Assembly (NCBI GenBank): GCA_902614055.1
Contig: CACMJX010000009.1
Location: 1 to 34,736 of the forward strand
DNA length: 34,736 bases
Origin: an uncultured Pelagibacteraceae bacterium
GTDB taxonomy: Bacteria > Pseudomonadota > Alphaproteobacteria > Pelagibacterales > Pelagibacteraceae
Direction: 5' to 3'
The notes below the pieces were generated by a model. The model ran no database searches. It saw nothing but the letters and a program-made list of their open reading frames with translations, and was not told where the DNA came from. Made by a program: the position numbers and the translations under genes. Each line of letters opens with the position of its first letter. Within the stretch, counting starts at the first letter, position 1. Below, one piece after another: positions 16,117 through 24,898 of this stretch.

Positions 16117-17728
16117 CAAAAGATTTTGCAGCTTTTATAAATGAGGAGAATAAAGGATGAGGATTTAAAGGTCTAGATTTAAATTCTGGATGAAATTGAA
16201 CCCCAACAAACCATGGATGATTTTTAAGTTCGATAATTTCAGGTAATTGATTATCCGGAGAAATTCCTGAAAACATCAAACCTTTTTTTTCAAATTTTTT
16301 CATTAAATTTATATTGATCTCATATCTATGTCTGTGTCTCTCTTTAACCATATTAGATTTATAGATATTTTTTATGGCAGAATTATTTCTTAGTTTTGCC
16401 TCATATAAACCTAATCTCATTGTTCCTCCCAGATTTTTATCAGTTCCTTTTATAATTTTTCCATCTTTGTTCCATTCATTAATTAATCCTATTACAGGAT
16501 AACATTTTTTATCTAATTCACTAGAGCCTGCTTTTTTAATTTTTAAAATATTTCTTGCAAACTCAATCATTGCCATTTGCATTCCAAAACAAATACCTAG
16601 AAAAGGTATTTTTCTCTCTCTGGCATATCTAATTGCCTCAATTTTTCCCTCTGTCCCTCTTTTACCAAACCCTCCTGGTATCAATATTCCTGATACATTC
16701 TTTAATTTTGATTTAATTTCTTTTGATCTAAGTTTGTCTGATTCTATTCTTACTAAGTTAACTTTCACTTTATTTGAAATTCCACCATGCGTAAGAGCTT
16801 CATCAAGTGATTTATAAGCATCTTTTAAGTTTACATATTTGCCTATGACTGCAATATTTACCGTTCTTTTTGTTTTTAAAACTATATTTGTAATTTTTTT
16901 CCAAGGTAGCAAGTTTGGTCTTTTTCTAGATTTTATTTTAAAGAATTTTAAAACTTGTTTATCTAATTTTTGATTAAAGAAACTTATTGGAGCTTCATAA
17001 ATAGTTTTTACATCAACTGTTTCTATTACATTAGCAATATCCACATTACAAAATAAGGATATTTTTCTTCTTTGATCTAAAGGAATAGACTGTTGAGATC
17101 TACAGATCACTATATTGGGTTGAATACCTATACTTCTTAATTCTTTAACAGAGTGTTGTGTTGGTTTTGTTTTAATTTCATCTGAAGATTTTAAAAAAGG
17201 AACAAATGTTAAATGAATAAACAATGATTTTGATATTCCATTATCATTTGAAAACTGTCTTATAGCTTCTAAAAATGGTAAACTCTCAATATCACCAACT
17301 GTTCCTCCAATTTCACAAATTACAAAATCCTCATTTGTTATATCTTTTTTTATAAACTCTTTAATTCTATCTGTAACATGCGGAATCACTTGAACTGTTT
17401 TTCCAAGATAACCTCCTCTTCTCTCTTTTTTTATGATATCACTATAAATTCTACCTGTAGTAATGTTGTCAGATTGTTTGGCTGAAATATTTGTGAATCT
17501 TTCGTAGTGTCCTAAATCTAAATCAGTCTCAGCCCCATCGTCAGTTACAAAAACTTCACCATGTTGAAATGGACTCATTGTTCCTGGATCTACGTTTAAA
17601 TATGGATCCATTTTTCTTATTCTAACCTTATAGCCTTGTGATCTAAGCAAATATCCAAGCGATGCTGATGACAAACCTTTACCAAGTGATGAAACCACGC
17701 CGCCAGTGACAAATATATATCGCGCCAT
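16106..17728 (-). CDS. pyrG: CTP synthase
   Basis: CTP synthase, 540 residues, converting UTP to CTP with glutamine as ammonia donor. The N-terminal synthetase domain (about 1-268) begins YIFVTGGVVSSLGKGLSSAS with the P-loop, followed by MDPYLNVDPGTMSPFQHGEV and EIGGTVGDIES. The C-terminal glutamine amidotransferase domain (about 290-540) has the oxyanion loop PGGFGKRG, the nucleophile Cys in GICFGMQ, and the His-Glu pair in VQFHPEFKSRP. Length and motifs are normal. It sits between secG and kdsA on the same strand. Confidence 0.97.
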   Translation of the reverse strand: MARYIFVTGGVVSSLGKGLSSASLGYLLRSQGYKVRIRKMDPYLNVDPGTMSPFQHGEVFVTDDGAETDLDLGHYERFTNISAKQSDNITTGRIYSDIIKKERRGGYLGKTVQVIPHVTDRIKEFIKKDITNEDFVICEIGGTVGDIESLPFLEAIRQFSNDNGISKSLFIHLTFVPFLKSSDEIKTKPTQHSVKELRSIGIQPNIVICRSQQSIPLDQRRKISLFCNVDIANVIETVDVKTIYEAPISFFNQKLDKQVLKFFKIKSRKRPNLLPWKKITNIVLKTKRTVNIAVIGKYVNLKDAYKSLDEALTHGGISNKVKVNLVRIESDKLRSKEIKSKLKNVSGILIPGGFGKRGTEGKIEAIRYARERKIPFLGICFGMQMAMIEFARNILKIKKAGSSELDKKCYPVIGLINEWNKDGKIIKGTDKNLGGTMRLGLYEAKLRNNSAIKNIYKSNMVKERHRHRYEININLMKKFEKKGLMFSGISPDNQLPEIIELKNHPWFVGVQFHPEFKSRPLNPHPLFSSFIKAAKSFDGK

Positions 17729-17768
17729 GGAATTATGTTATAGCCAATGATTTATAAAAATAAAAGTA

Positions 17769-18071
17769 TTAATTATTATTTTCTGGTAATTTAGGAGCAT
17801 CATCTGCATTTTCTTCTATTTTGTCAATTACAGAAGTGTTTGAAGGAAGATCTCCTCGCGAAATAATAGTTAATCCTAGACTACAAATTATGAATAATGT
17901 TGCAACAATAGCTGTTGCTTTAGTCATAAAATTCCCAGCTGACCTTGAAAACATAAAATTATCTTGAGAAACTCCAATACCCAAGGCTCCACCTTCAGAT
18001 TTTTGGAACAAAACCAGCAATACTAGAATTGCTGCTAATATTATATTTATAATTAATAGTATGTTTTCCAC
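17769..18071 (-). CDS. secG: Preprotein translocase subunit SecG
   Basis: Accessory subunit of the SecYEG channel, 100 residues, with two transmembrane helices (about 3-22 and 51-71). Between them lies the conserved loop QKSEGGALGIGVSQDNFMFSRSAGNFMTKAT, including the family signature GGALG and the RSAGNFMT segment. The C-terminal tail is acidic and polar. The start is a GTG at 18071, five bases after the tpiA stop, with a weak AGG upstream. Small size and layout leave little alternative. Confidence 0.92.
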   Translation of the reverse strand: MENILLIINIILAAILVLLVLFQKSEGGALGIGVSQDNFMFSRSAGNFMTKATAIVATLFIICSLGLTIISRGDLPSNTSVIDKIEENADDAPKLPENNN

Positions 18072-18076
18072 GACGC

Positions 18077-18823
18077 CTAATTAATTGATTTTTTCATTAT
18101 ATCAATAAATATTTTTTCATTAGTTGATGCTCCTCCAATCAAAAAACCATCAATATTATCGATTCTCATTAAATCTTTTATATTTTTTGGATTTACAGAG
18201 CCTCCATATAAAACCTTAGATTTTGTAAATTTTTTTGAAATCTTTAAGATGTTTCTTATAAAACTAATGTTTTTTTTTAAATCATTTTCACTAGGAATAA
18301 TACCTGAGCCAATTGACCAAACAGGTTCATAAGCAATTATAACTTTATTTAAATTCTTTAAATTTTTTAAACCTTCAAGTAACTGTTTTTTTAGAACATA
18401 TCTTGTTTTATTTTTTCTTTTATCAATCAATTTTTCACCTATGCATAAAATTACATTTAGTTTTTCATTAAGTGCAGACTTAATCTTTAAATTAATTTTT
18501 TTATTATTATTTTCTGCTCTTGTTTCTGAATGTCCAATTATCACAAACTTACCCCCTAAATCTCTAATCATCTTTGAGCTAATAGCTCCTGTGAAAGGTC
18601 CATAGTTTATTTGTGTATGACAATCTTGAGCACCAATTTTAATATTTGATTTTTTTGTTTTATCTACAAAAGATTTGATCAATGTATAAGGTGGACAATA
18701 AATAATATTGGCTTTGAGTTTCTTTGTTTTTGAATAACTTATTACTTTATTTAACGAATTCACCGACTTAACTGACCCAAACATCTTCCAATTGGCAATG
18801 AAATACATATTATTATTTGTCAT
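18077..18823 (-). CDS. tpiA: Triose-phosphate isomerase
   Basis: TIM-barrel enzyme of 248 residues interconverting dihydroxyacetone phosphate and glyceraldehyde 3-phosphate. It has FIANWKMFG with the catalytic Lys (about residue 13), GAQDCH, VIIGHSETR with the catalytic His, AYEPVWSIGSG with the catalytic Glu, and YGGSVNPKNI and FLIGGAS for phosphate binding. IGHSETR replaces the commoner IGHSERR, a variant seen in other proteobacteria. The ATG at 18823 is preceded by a plausible promoter. An internal ATG five codons later could also serve. It is divergent from ppiD. Confidence 0.95.
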   Translation of the reverse strand: MTNNNMYFIANWKMFGSVKSVNSLNKVISYSKTKKLKANIIYCPPYTLIKSFVDKTKKSNIKIGAQDCHTQINYGPFTGAISSKMIRDLGGKFVIIGHSETRAENNNKKINLKIKSALNEKLNVILCIGEKLIDKRKNKTRYVLKKQLLEGLKNLKNLNKVIIAYEPVWSIGSGIIPSENDLKKNISFIRNILKISKKFTKSKVLYGGSVNPKNIKDLMRIDNIDGFLIGGASTNEKIFIDIMKKSIN

Positions 18824-18837
18824 AAAGATTAATATAA

Positions 18838-18865
18838 TTTATATGTTTATTTTTTTTTAGATCAA
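18838..18865 (-). promoter_or_regulatory. Candidate promoter of the tpiA-secG-pyrG-kdsA-eno-ftsB-lipA-ratA unit
   Basis: On the minus strand TTGATC (18865-18860) and TATAAA (18843-18838) are separated by 16 bases, and the -10 ends 14 bases before the tpiA ATG. This would give a leader of only about eight bases. The same 61-base gap must also hold the ppiD promoter. TATAAT on the plus strand at 18833-18838 is a possible -10 for ppiD, but I see no good -35 for it. Confidence 0.38.
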
Positions 18866-18884
18866 TAAATAAAGACAATAGAAT

Positions 18885-20306
18885 ATGATAAATAAATTAA
18901 GAGGTTTCTCAAACTCAAAATTAGCTGGAGTACTTGTCGGAATTATTATAATTCCGTTTGTATTTTGGGGCATGGGTAGTGTTTTTAGTGGAGGTAATAC
19001 AAACAACGTTGCTAAGATAAATAATGAAGCAATCTCATCAAAAGATTTTGTAAATTTTATAAACGAGTCAAGACTCACAAATGACATTATAAAAGCAAAT
19101 ATAGATAAAAATATTATTGAAAATATTTTATCAGAATTGGTATCTGAAAAGTTGATTGAGATGGAAATTAAAGAATTAAATGTATCAATGTCAGAAGAGG
19201 CGTTGGCAAATAAAATAAGATCTAATTCAATACTACTTGATGATGATAAGAGTTTTTCAAGAGTTAAGTATGAAAAATTTCTATTAGAAAATAACTTAAG
19301 TGCTTCGACGTTTGAAAATTCATTAAAGAAACAAGAGCTAAAAGAAAATTTATTTAATTATATTAGTGGAGGGATTAAATCGCCTTATTTTTTAAAAAAT
19401 AAAATATATATCAATGAAAATAAAAAAATTGAGATCGAATTTTTAGATTTAGACACAGTTCATGATAAAACTGCAACTAAATTAGAAATTGAGGATTTCA
19501 TTAAAAATAATCAAGAAATTTTGAAAATTGATTTCATTGATGTGATTTATGCTAAAATCACTCCTAAAAATCTAATAGAAATAGATGAGTTTAATGATGA
19601 ATTTTTTAAGAAAATTGATGATATAGAAAATAATATTTTAAACGGATCAAATATTAAACAAATTAATGAAATTTATAATTTAAAACTGAATGAAATTAAT
19701 AATTTTGTCTTGGATGATAATTCAGACGAAATACTTGAAGAAATTTACTTGAAAAGAAACGAGGATAAAATTCAACTAATTGACAAAAATGATTATTATC
19801 TAATATTTGAAATATCAAATATTAACAAAAAAATTCCAAACAAAACTGATCCTCAATTTTTAGAAAATGTTAAAAATAATGTTATTTTAAAAAAGAAATT
19901 TGAATTTAATAAAAGTCTTTTTGAAAAAATTAACGAAAAGATTTTTAATGATGATGAGTTTGTGAAAATATCAAAAGATACAAATAATATTAAGACTATT
20001 ACTATTAAAAATAATAATGATTACGAAATTTTTGACCCAGATTCTTTAAAACTTTTATACACATTACCAAAAGAAAGTTTTTCATTAGTAACTGGGGAAA
20101 CAAATAAAGTTTTTCTTACAAAAATTAAGAATATTTATTATTCAGATATGGAAAAAAATACTAATAATGTTGAAGAATATTCTACTAAAGCAAATAACGA
20201 TATTATTAATGATGTTTATACATCTTATGATCTATCTTTAAATTCAAAATATAAGGTAAAAATTTTCAATCAAACTATCGAGAGAGTTAAAAATTATTTT
20301 AGATAA
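18885..20306 (+). CDS. PpiD/SurA-N-like membrane-anchored periplasmic chaperone
   Basis: Protein of 473 residues with one N-terminal transmembrane helix (about 13-30, AGVLVGIIIIPFVFWGMG) followed by the SurA_N/PpiD signature VAKINNEAISSKDFVNFI (about 43-60) and a largely helical region to about 180. This is the PpiD layout, but proteobacterial PpiD is usually 600 residues or more with a parvulin domain after the chaperone helices. Here residues 190-330 show no clear parvulin motif, so isomerase activity is doubtful. It would be anchored in the inner membrane facing the periplasm and help folding of exported proteins. The stop overlaps the trpE start (TAATG), a gene adjacency also common in other Alphaproteobacteria. 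Confidence 0.75.
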   Translation: MINKLRGFSNSKLAGVLVGIIIIPFVFWGMGSVFSGGNTNNVAKINNEAISSKDFVNFINESRLTNDIIKANIDKNIIENILSELVSEKLIEMEIKELNVSMSEEALANKIRSNSILLDDDKSFSRVKYEKFLLENNLSASTFENSLKKQELKENLFNYISGGIKSPYFLKNKIYINENKKIEIEFLDLDTVHDKTATKLEIEDFIKNNQEILKIDFIDVIYAKITPKNLIEIDEFNDEFFKKIDDIENNILNGSNIKQINEIYNLKLNEINNFVLDDNSDEILEEIYLKRNEDKIQLIDKNDYYLIFEISNINKKIPNKTDPQFLENVKNNVILKKKFEFNKSLFEKINEKIFNDDEFVKISKDTNNIKTITIKNNNDYEIFDPDSLKLLYTLPKESFSLVTGETNKVFLTKIKNIYYSDMEKNTNNVEEYSTKANNDIINDVYTSYDLSLNSKYKVKIFNQTIERVKNYFR

Positions 20307-21763
20307 TGTTGAATATTGATCTAAAGTTATTCAAAGAAAATCATAAAAAAAGTAAAAATCAAGTTCTTTATCATGTGATAAAATCAAATGGTCTTAAAGA
20401 AATAGAAAATTTAATTAATAACTTTTTAAATGTAAGAAATAGCTTCATATTCGAGTCTGTTGAAAAAGGGTTCATTAAGGGCAGATATACGATTTTTGGT
20501 AAAAATCCTGATAAAATTTGGGAATTTAATAATAATAACTGTTTTTTAAATTATGAAAATAATAGAAAAAAATTAAAAGGAACTCCAAAAGATAATATTG
20601 AGAAAATAATTGAAAATTTTAATTTTCAAATACCAAGAGAATTACCACCAATTAGCTCAATTATATCAGGGTATTTTTCCTATGATACAATAAGATATAT
20701 TGAGAAAATTCCAAACAGTACAAAAAATGATCTTAAAATTCCTGATGCAAGAATTTTGAGACCAAAAAATCTAATAGTTTTCGATAATGCAGAAAAAAAA
20801 TTATTTTTCATAGTTAATTGTTTTTCAGATGAAATAATCAAAAATTATCAAGCTAAGTATGAACAAATACAAAAAGAAATAGAGGAAATGATTTTTTTAG
20901 CAAATTATAGTTATAAAATAAATCAATCAAAAACGAAGATTTCCAAACCAAAAATTAAATCAAATATCTCAAAAAAGAAATTCCTTAGTAATGTTTCTAA
21001 AGCTAAAAATTACATTAAAATAGGAGATATTTTTCAAGTTGTTCTAAGTCAAAGGTTCGAAACTGATCTTAGTAAAGAACCATTAGATATTTATAAAAAA
21101 TTGAGAATTACTAACCCTTCCCCTTTCATGTATTTTTTTAACTTTAAGGATTTTCAAATTATAGGTGCAAGTCCTGAGATTCTTGTGAGACTCAGAGATA
21201 ATAAAATAACTATTAGACCTATTGCTGGTACAAGACCTAGAGGTAAAAATAAAAAAGAAGATAAATTTTATGAAAAAGATCTTTTAAAAGATAAAAAAGA
21301 GCTTTCTGAACACTTAATGCTGCTAGACCTTGGAAGAAATGATACTGGGAAAGTTTCAAAAATTAACTCTGTTAAAGTAACCGAAAGTTTTAAGATAGAG
21401 CGATATTCACATGTAATGCACATAGTCTCAAATGTTGAAGGTGAATTTAATAAAAAATTTGGTAAATTTGATACGTTATTAGCTGGTTTTCCTGCTGGAA
21501 CCGTATCAGGTGCACCTAAAATAAGAGCTATGGAAATTATAGATGAATTAGAAACGACTAGAAGAAAAGTTTATGCTGGTGGTATTGGTTATTTTTCTGC
21601 AAATGGTGATTTTGATACTTGCATTGCGCTCAGAACAGCAATTTCAAAAAATAAAAAATTTTACGTACAGTCAGGCGCAGGAATTGTTGCTGATAGTAAA
21701 CCTATTAATGAATTTAATGAAACAGTTAATAAAGCAAAAGCTTTAATTAAGGCTTTGGAGTAA
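20306..21763 (+). CDS. trpE: Anthranilate synthase component I (TrpE)
   Basis: Chorismate-utilising subunit, 485 residues, that makes anthranilate with ammonia delivered by TrpG. The C-terminal chorismate-binding domain (about 225-485) carries FQVVLSQRFE, SPSPFMY-like NPSPFMYFF, GASPEILVR, PIAGTRPRG, LDLGRNDTGKV, AGFPAGTVSGAPKIRAMEII and YAGGIGYFS. The N-terminal third holds the allosteric domain with the ESVEKGFIKGRYTIFG segment, where the ES.E...RYS motif of tryptophan feedback sites usually lies. It overlaps ppiD by one base and is five bases from trpG. I see no leader peptide or attenuator in front of it, since it directly follows ppiD. Confidence 0.96.
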   Translation: MLNIDLKLFKENHKKSKNQVLYHVIKSNGLKEIENLINNFLNVRNSFIFESVEKGFIKGRYTIFGKNPDKIWEFNNNNCFLNYENNRKKLKGTPKDNIEKIIENFNFQIPRELPPISSIISGYFSYDTIRYIEKIPNSTKNDLKIPDARILRPKNLIVFDNAEKKLFFIVNCFSDEIIKNYQAKYEQIQKEIEEMIFLANYSYKINQSKTKISKPKIKSNISKKKFLSNVSKAKNYIKIGDIFQVVLSQRFETDLSKEPLDIYKKLRITNPSPFMYFFNFKDFQIIGASPEILVRLRDNKITIRPIAGTRPRGKNKKEDKFYEKDLLKDKKELSEHLMLLDLGRNDTGKVSKINSVKVTESFKIERYSHVMHIVSNVEGEFNKKFGKFDTLLAGFPAGTVSGAPKIRAMEIIDELETTRRKVYAGGIGYFSANGDFDTCIALRTAISKNKKFYVQSGAGIVADSKPINEFNETVNKAKALIKALE

Positions 21764-21768
21764 AGAGT

Positions 21769-22332
21769 ATGAAAATAATTTTAATTGATAATTATGATAG
21801 CTTTACATTCAATTTATATCACTATCTTTCATGCTTTGCTAAAGTTGATGTTTTAAGAAACGATAAGGTAGATCATCATTATATTTTAAGAAAAGGATAT
21901 AATAAAATTGTAATATCTCCAGGTCCTGGAAATCCTAATCAATCTGGAAATTGTTTAAAGATAGTAAAGAATTTGTATAAAAAAATGCCAATACTTGGTG
22001 TTTGCTTAGGTCATCAAATCATTGGTCAAATATTTGGTTCTAAGATAATTCAAGCTAAAGAACTTGTACATGGAAAAACAAGTAATATTATAAATAAGAA
22101 AATCGGTATATTAAAAAATTTACCAAAAAAGTTCTCAGCCACCAGATATCATAGTTTAGTAATTGATAGAAAATCCTTATCTAAAGATTTAAATATTACT
22201 TCTAATACATCTGACGGGACAATAATGGGTGTTATGCATAAAGAATACAAAATCCATGGAGTTCAATTTCATCCTGAAAGTATCAAAACAAAATATGGTT
22301 TAAAAATTTTAGAGAACTTTGTAAAAGAGTAA
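21769..22332 (+). CDS. trpG: Anthranilate synthase component II, glutamine amidotransferase (TrpG)
   Basis: Class I glutamine amidotransferase of 187 residues feeding ammonia to TrpE. It begins with ILIDNYDSFTFNL, has the oxyanion loop SPGPGNP (about 50-56), the nucleophile Cys79 in GVCLGHQ, the segment RYHSLV, and the His-Glu pair in VQFHPES (about 165-171). PabA would be an alternative name, and one TrpG may serve both pathways. Placement between trpE and trpD supports the tryptophan role. Confidence 0.95.
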   Translation: MKIILIDNYDSFTFNLYHYLSCFAKVDVLRNDKVDHHYILRKGYNKIVISPGPGNPNQSGNCLKIVKNLYKKMPILGVCLGHQIIGQIFGSKIIQAKELVHGKTSNIINKKIGILKNLPKKFSATRYHSLVIDRKSLSKDLNITSNTSDGTIMGVMHKEYKIHGVQFHPESIKTKYGLKILENFVKE

Positions 22333-22334
22333 AA

Positions 22335-23327
22335 ATGGATCATTTTTTAGAAAAGCTCAGAAATAAAATAAATTTAAATTTTGATGAGAGTAAAAATGCA
22401 TTTAAGATTTTAATGAATGGTAAAGCTAGTGATCAACAAATTTATGATTTTTTAACTTTATTATCAGATAAAGGTGAGGTTTCAGATGAAATAGCTGGTG
22501 GTGTATATATATTAAGAGAAAAGTCAAAAAGAGTAAAAGTTGAGGATTGCATTGATACTTGTGGCACTGGTGGAGATGGAAAAGACACTTTAAATATTTC
22601 AACAGCATCAGCGCTGCTGTTAGCAAGTATGGGAGTTAAAGTAGCAAAGCATGGAAATAAAGCAGTTTCATCAAAATGTGGATCAGCTGACGTTCTTGAA
22701 GCCTTAAATATAAATATCAACTTAGAACCAAATCAAATCGAGGAACAGATTAAAAGTGACAATTTTGGCTTCATGTTCGCTCCAAATTATCATTCAGCAA
22801 TGAAATATGTTGGTCCGACAAGAAAAAAAATAGGAAAAAGGACTATTTTTAATATGATAGGTCCATTAAGCAGCCCAGCACTTGTTGAAAGGCAGGTAAT
22901 TGGTGTATTTGATAATAAACTTCTAAAAATTTTTGCCAATGCTCTAAAAAATCTGAGTTTAAAATTTGCGTGGATTGTAAATAGTGAGGATGGTCTAGAT
23001 GAAATATCACCTTACGCAAAAACTAACGTTGTACAGTTAAAAAATAATGAAATATCTGAGTTTATAATTGATCCAAACGAATTGAATGTTAATGCTGAAA
23101 AATTTGAAAATTTAGTTGGAGATGACGCTAAATTTAATTCTGACAAAATCTTAAATATTTTTCAAGGTGAAGATAATGATTTTTCTAAAGCTGTTTGTTT
23201 AAATGCTGCAGCAGGCCTAGTGATATCTGAAAAATATGATGATTTTAAAATTGCTTACAATTATACTAGAAGTTTTATTAAGTCCGGAGCAGCATTCAAA
23301 TATATAAAAAATTTACAAAATGTCTGA
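22335..23327 (+). CDS. trpD: Anthranilate phosphoribosyltransferase (TrpD)
   Basis: Enzyme of 330 residues that transfers phosphoribose from PRPP to anthranilate. It carries the glycine-rich PRPP loop DTCGTGGDGKDTLNISTASA (about 74-93), KHGNKAVSSKCGSADVLEAL, FMFAPNYHSAMK and RTIFNMIGPLSSPA. The length is normal. It starts two bases after trpG and overlaps trpC by eight bases. Confidence 0.96.
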   Translation: MDHFLEKLRNKINLNFDESKNAFKILMNGKASDQQIYDFLTLLSDKGEVSDEIAGGVYILREKSKRVKVEDCIDTCGTGGDGKDTLNISTASALLLASMGVKVAKHGNKAVSSKCGSADVLEALNININLEPNQIEEQIKSDNFGFMFAPNYHSAMKYVGPTRKKIGKRTIFNMIGPLSSPALVERQVIGVFDNKLLKIFANALKNLSLKFAWIVNSEDGLDEISPYAKTNVVQLKNNEISEFIIDPNELNVNAEKFENLVGDDAKFNSDKILNIFQGEDNDFSKAVCLNAAAGLVISEKYDDFKIAYNYTRSFIKSGAAFKYIKNLQNV

Positions 23328-24111
23328 AAATATCCTTCAGAAAATAATAGACAAAAAGAAAACTAAAATTGATAAGTTAAAACTTGAAATTGATATAGAC
23401 AGCTTGTTACATAAAATTAATGAGATGGATGTTTTTCTTGATTTCAAAAAGAAAATACAAACAAATAACTCAGAAAATAAAATATCTATAATTGCTGAAA
23501 TAAAAAAAGCGAGTCCCTCAGCAGGCATTTTGATAGATAACTACGACCCGGTTAAAATTGCCAATATATATAATTCTAAAAATGTCACTTGTTTGTCTGT
23601 ATTAACCGAAGAAGATTTTTTTTTAGGAAACCTATCTCATATTTCTGAAATTAAAAAAAAAATTAAATTGCCCATTCTTTGTAAAGATTTTTTTGTCGAT
23701 AAATTTCAAGTACCTCTTGCTAAAAGTTATGGTGCCGATGCAATCTTGATTATTTTAGCTGGCATATCTGAAAAAACTGCCGATGAAATTTACGAGGAAG
23801 CTTTAAAGCATAATATGAGTGTAATTGTTGAAGTTCACACTATTGAGGAGGCAGAAAAATCATTAAAATATCCTGATGCTTTAATTGGTATTAATAACCG
23901 AAACCTAAAAACACTCAAAACTGAAATAAATACAACTTATGATATATTTAACATTGTATCAAATCACTCTTCCCCTCTAATTTCTGAGAGTGGTTTAAAA
24001 AGTAAGGGAGAATTGCTAGATATAAAAAACAAAACTTCTATCAGCACTTTTTTAATTGGTGAATCACTTTTAAAAGATCTAGAAAATAATAATATTTTTT
24101 CTCTTTTGTAG
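23320..24111 (+). CDS. trpC: Indole-3-glycerol-phosphate synthase (TrpC)
   Basis: TIM-barrel enzyme of 263 residues that closes the indole ring from CdRP. Motifs are IAEIKKASPSAGIL (about 57-70, catalytic Lys), SVLTEEDFFLG, LPILCKDFFVD, DAILIILAGI, VIVEVHTIEEAE, IGINNRNLKT and ISESGLKS. It is a monofunctional TrpC without TrpF. The remaining genes of the pathway (trpF, trpB, trpA) are not in this window. It is the last gene of trpEGDC; lexA follows after 84 bases. Confidence 0.96.
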   Translation: MSENILQKIIDKKKTKIDKLKLEIDIDSLLHKINEMDVFLDFKKKIQTNNSENKISIIAEIKKASPSAGILIDNYDPVKIANIYNSKNVTCLSVLTEEDFFLGNLSHISEIKKKIKLPILCKDFFVDKFQVPLAKSYGADAILIILAGISEKTADEIYEEALKHNMSVIVEVHTIEEAEKSLKYPDALIGINNRNLKTLKTEINTTYDIFNIVSNHSSPLISESGLKSKGELLDIKNKTSISTFLIGESLLKDLENNNIFSLL

Positions 24112-24158
24112 AAATTTTCCTTTATTTTTGTTGCTTTTTAGCTGTTGTGAAAATTGAA

Positions 24159-24173
24159 GAACTTTTATAGAAC
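24159..24173 (+). promoter_or_regulatory. LexA (SOS) box in front of lexA
   Basis: GAAC, seven bases, GAAC: the direct repeat GAAC-N7-GAAC (GTTC-N7-GTTC on the other strand) is the known alphaproteobacterial LexA operator. It lies 22 bases before the preferred lexA ATG at 24196, which fits autorepression. The match to the consensus is exact in both half-sites and in spacing. Confidence 0.87.
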
Positions 24174-24195
24174 ATTGATGTACTTAATTTGTTCT

Positions 24196-24879
24196 ATGTT
24201 AACTAAAAAACAAAAAAACTTGCTTCTCTTTATCAACAAGAAGTTGAGAACTACAGGTGTATCTCCTTCATATGAGGAAATGAAACAATCATTAAATTTA
24301 AAATCAAAATCTGGCATTCACAGACTGATTAGCGCATTAGAAGAAAGAGGTTTCATTAAAAGATTAGCCCACAAAGCAAGAGCATTAGAAGTAATTAAGT
24401 TGCCTGAAACCGCATCTGCGAACGATATTTATAATAGCTTTTCTCCAAGCGTTATTAGGGGAGGATTAGATGAAGAAAATTTAAATAATTCTAACGATAA
24501 TGAAATCCCCGTTCTTGGAAAAATTGCTGCAGGAACTCCAATTGAAGCTATACAGAATGAAGTTTCAAGAATTCCGATGCCATCAAACATTGAAAAAGAT
24601 GGAGAATTTTTTGGTTTAAAGGTCCAAGGGGATTCTATGATTGAAGCTGGAATTAATGATGGTGATACTGTTATTGTTAAAAAAGCAGATACTGCAGATA
24701 ATGGAAAAATCGTAGTAGCTTTAATTGATGATCATGAGGCTATGTTGAAAAGAATTAGAAGAAAAGGTAAAACTGTTGCATTAGAAAGTGCAAATAAAAA
24801 TTACGAAACAAAAATTTTTGGCCCAGATAGAGTGAAAGTTCAAGGAATTCTTGTATCTTTATATAGAAACTTTCAGTAA
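24196..24879 (+). CDS. lexA: LexA SOS repressor
   Basis: SOS response repressor and self-cleaving protease, 227 residues from the ATG at 24196. The N-terminal winged helix (1-70) has SPSYEEMKQSLNLKSKSGIH and the alphaproteobacterial segment RLISALEERGFIKRL. The cleavage site is Ala112-Gly113 (KIAAGTPI), and the Ser-Lys dyad is Ser147 (VQGDSMIEAGI) and Lys185 (EAMLKRI). An in-frame TTG at 24154 would add 14 residues, but that DNA is the SOS box itself, and LexA proteins of this group start MLT, so the later start is preferred. It lies between trpC and gltX and has its own operator. Confidence 0.95.
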   Translation: MLTKKQKNLLLFINKKLRTTGVSPSYEEMKQSLNLKSKSGIHRLISALEERGFIKRLAHKARALEVIKLPETASANDIYNSFSPSVIRGGLDEENLNNSNDNEIPVLGKIAAGTPIEAIQNEVSRIPMPSNIEKDGEFFGLKVQGDSMIEAGINDGDTVIVKKADTADNGKIVVALIDDHEAMLKRIRRKGKTVALESANKNYETKIFGPDRVKVQGILVSLYRNFQ

Positions 24880-24898
24880 AATAGTCTAAATAAATTCC

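Noticed and set aside
22426..22720. Two overlapping minus-strand open frames inside trpD
   Set aside because: TrpD motifs are intact on the plus strand. The opposite frames are low-complexity and have no start signals.
23329..23528. Minus-strand open frame inside the 5' end of trpC
   Set aside because: It is antisense to conserved TrpC sequence and has a low-complexity product.
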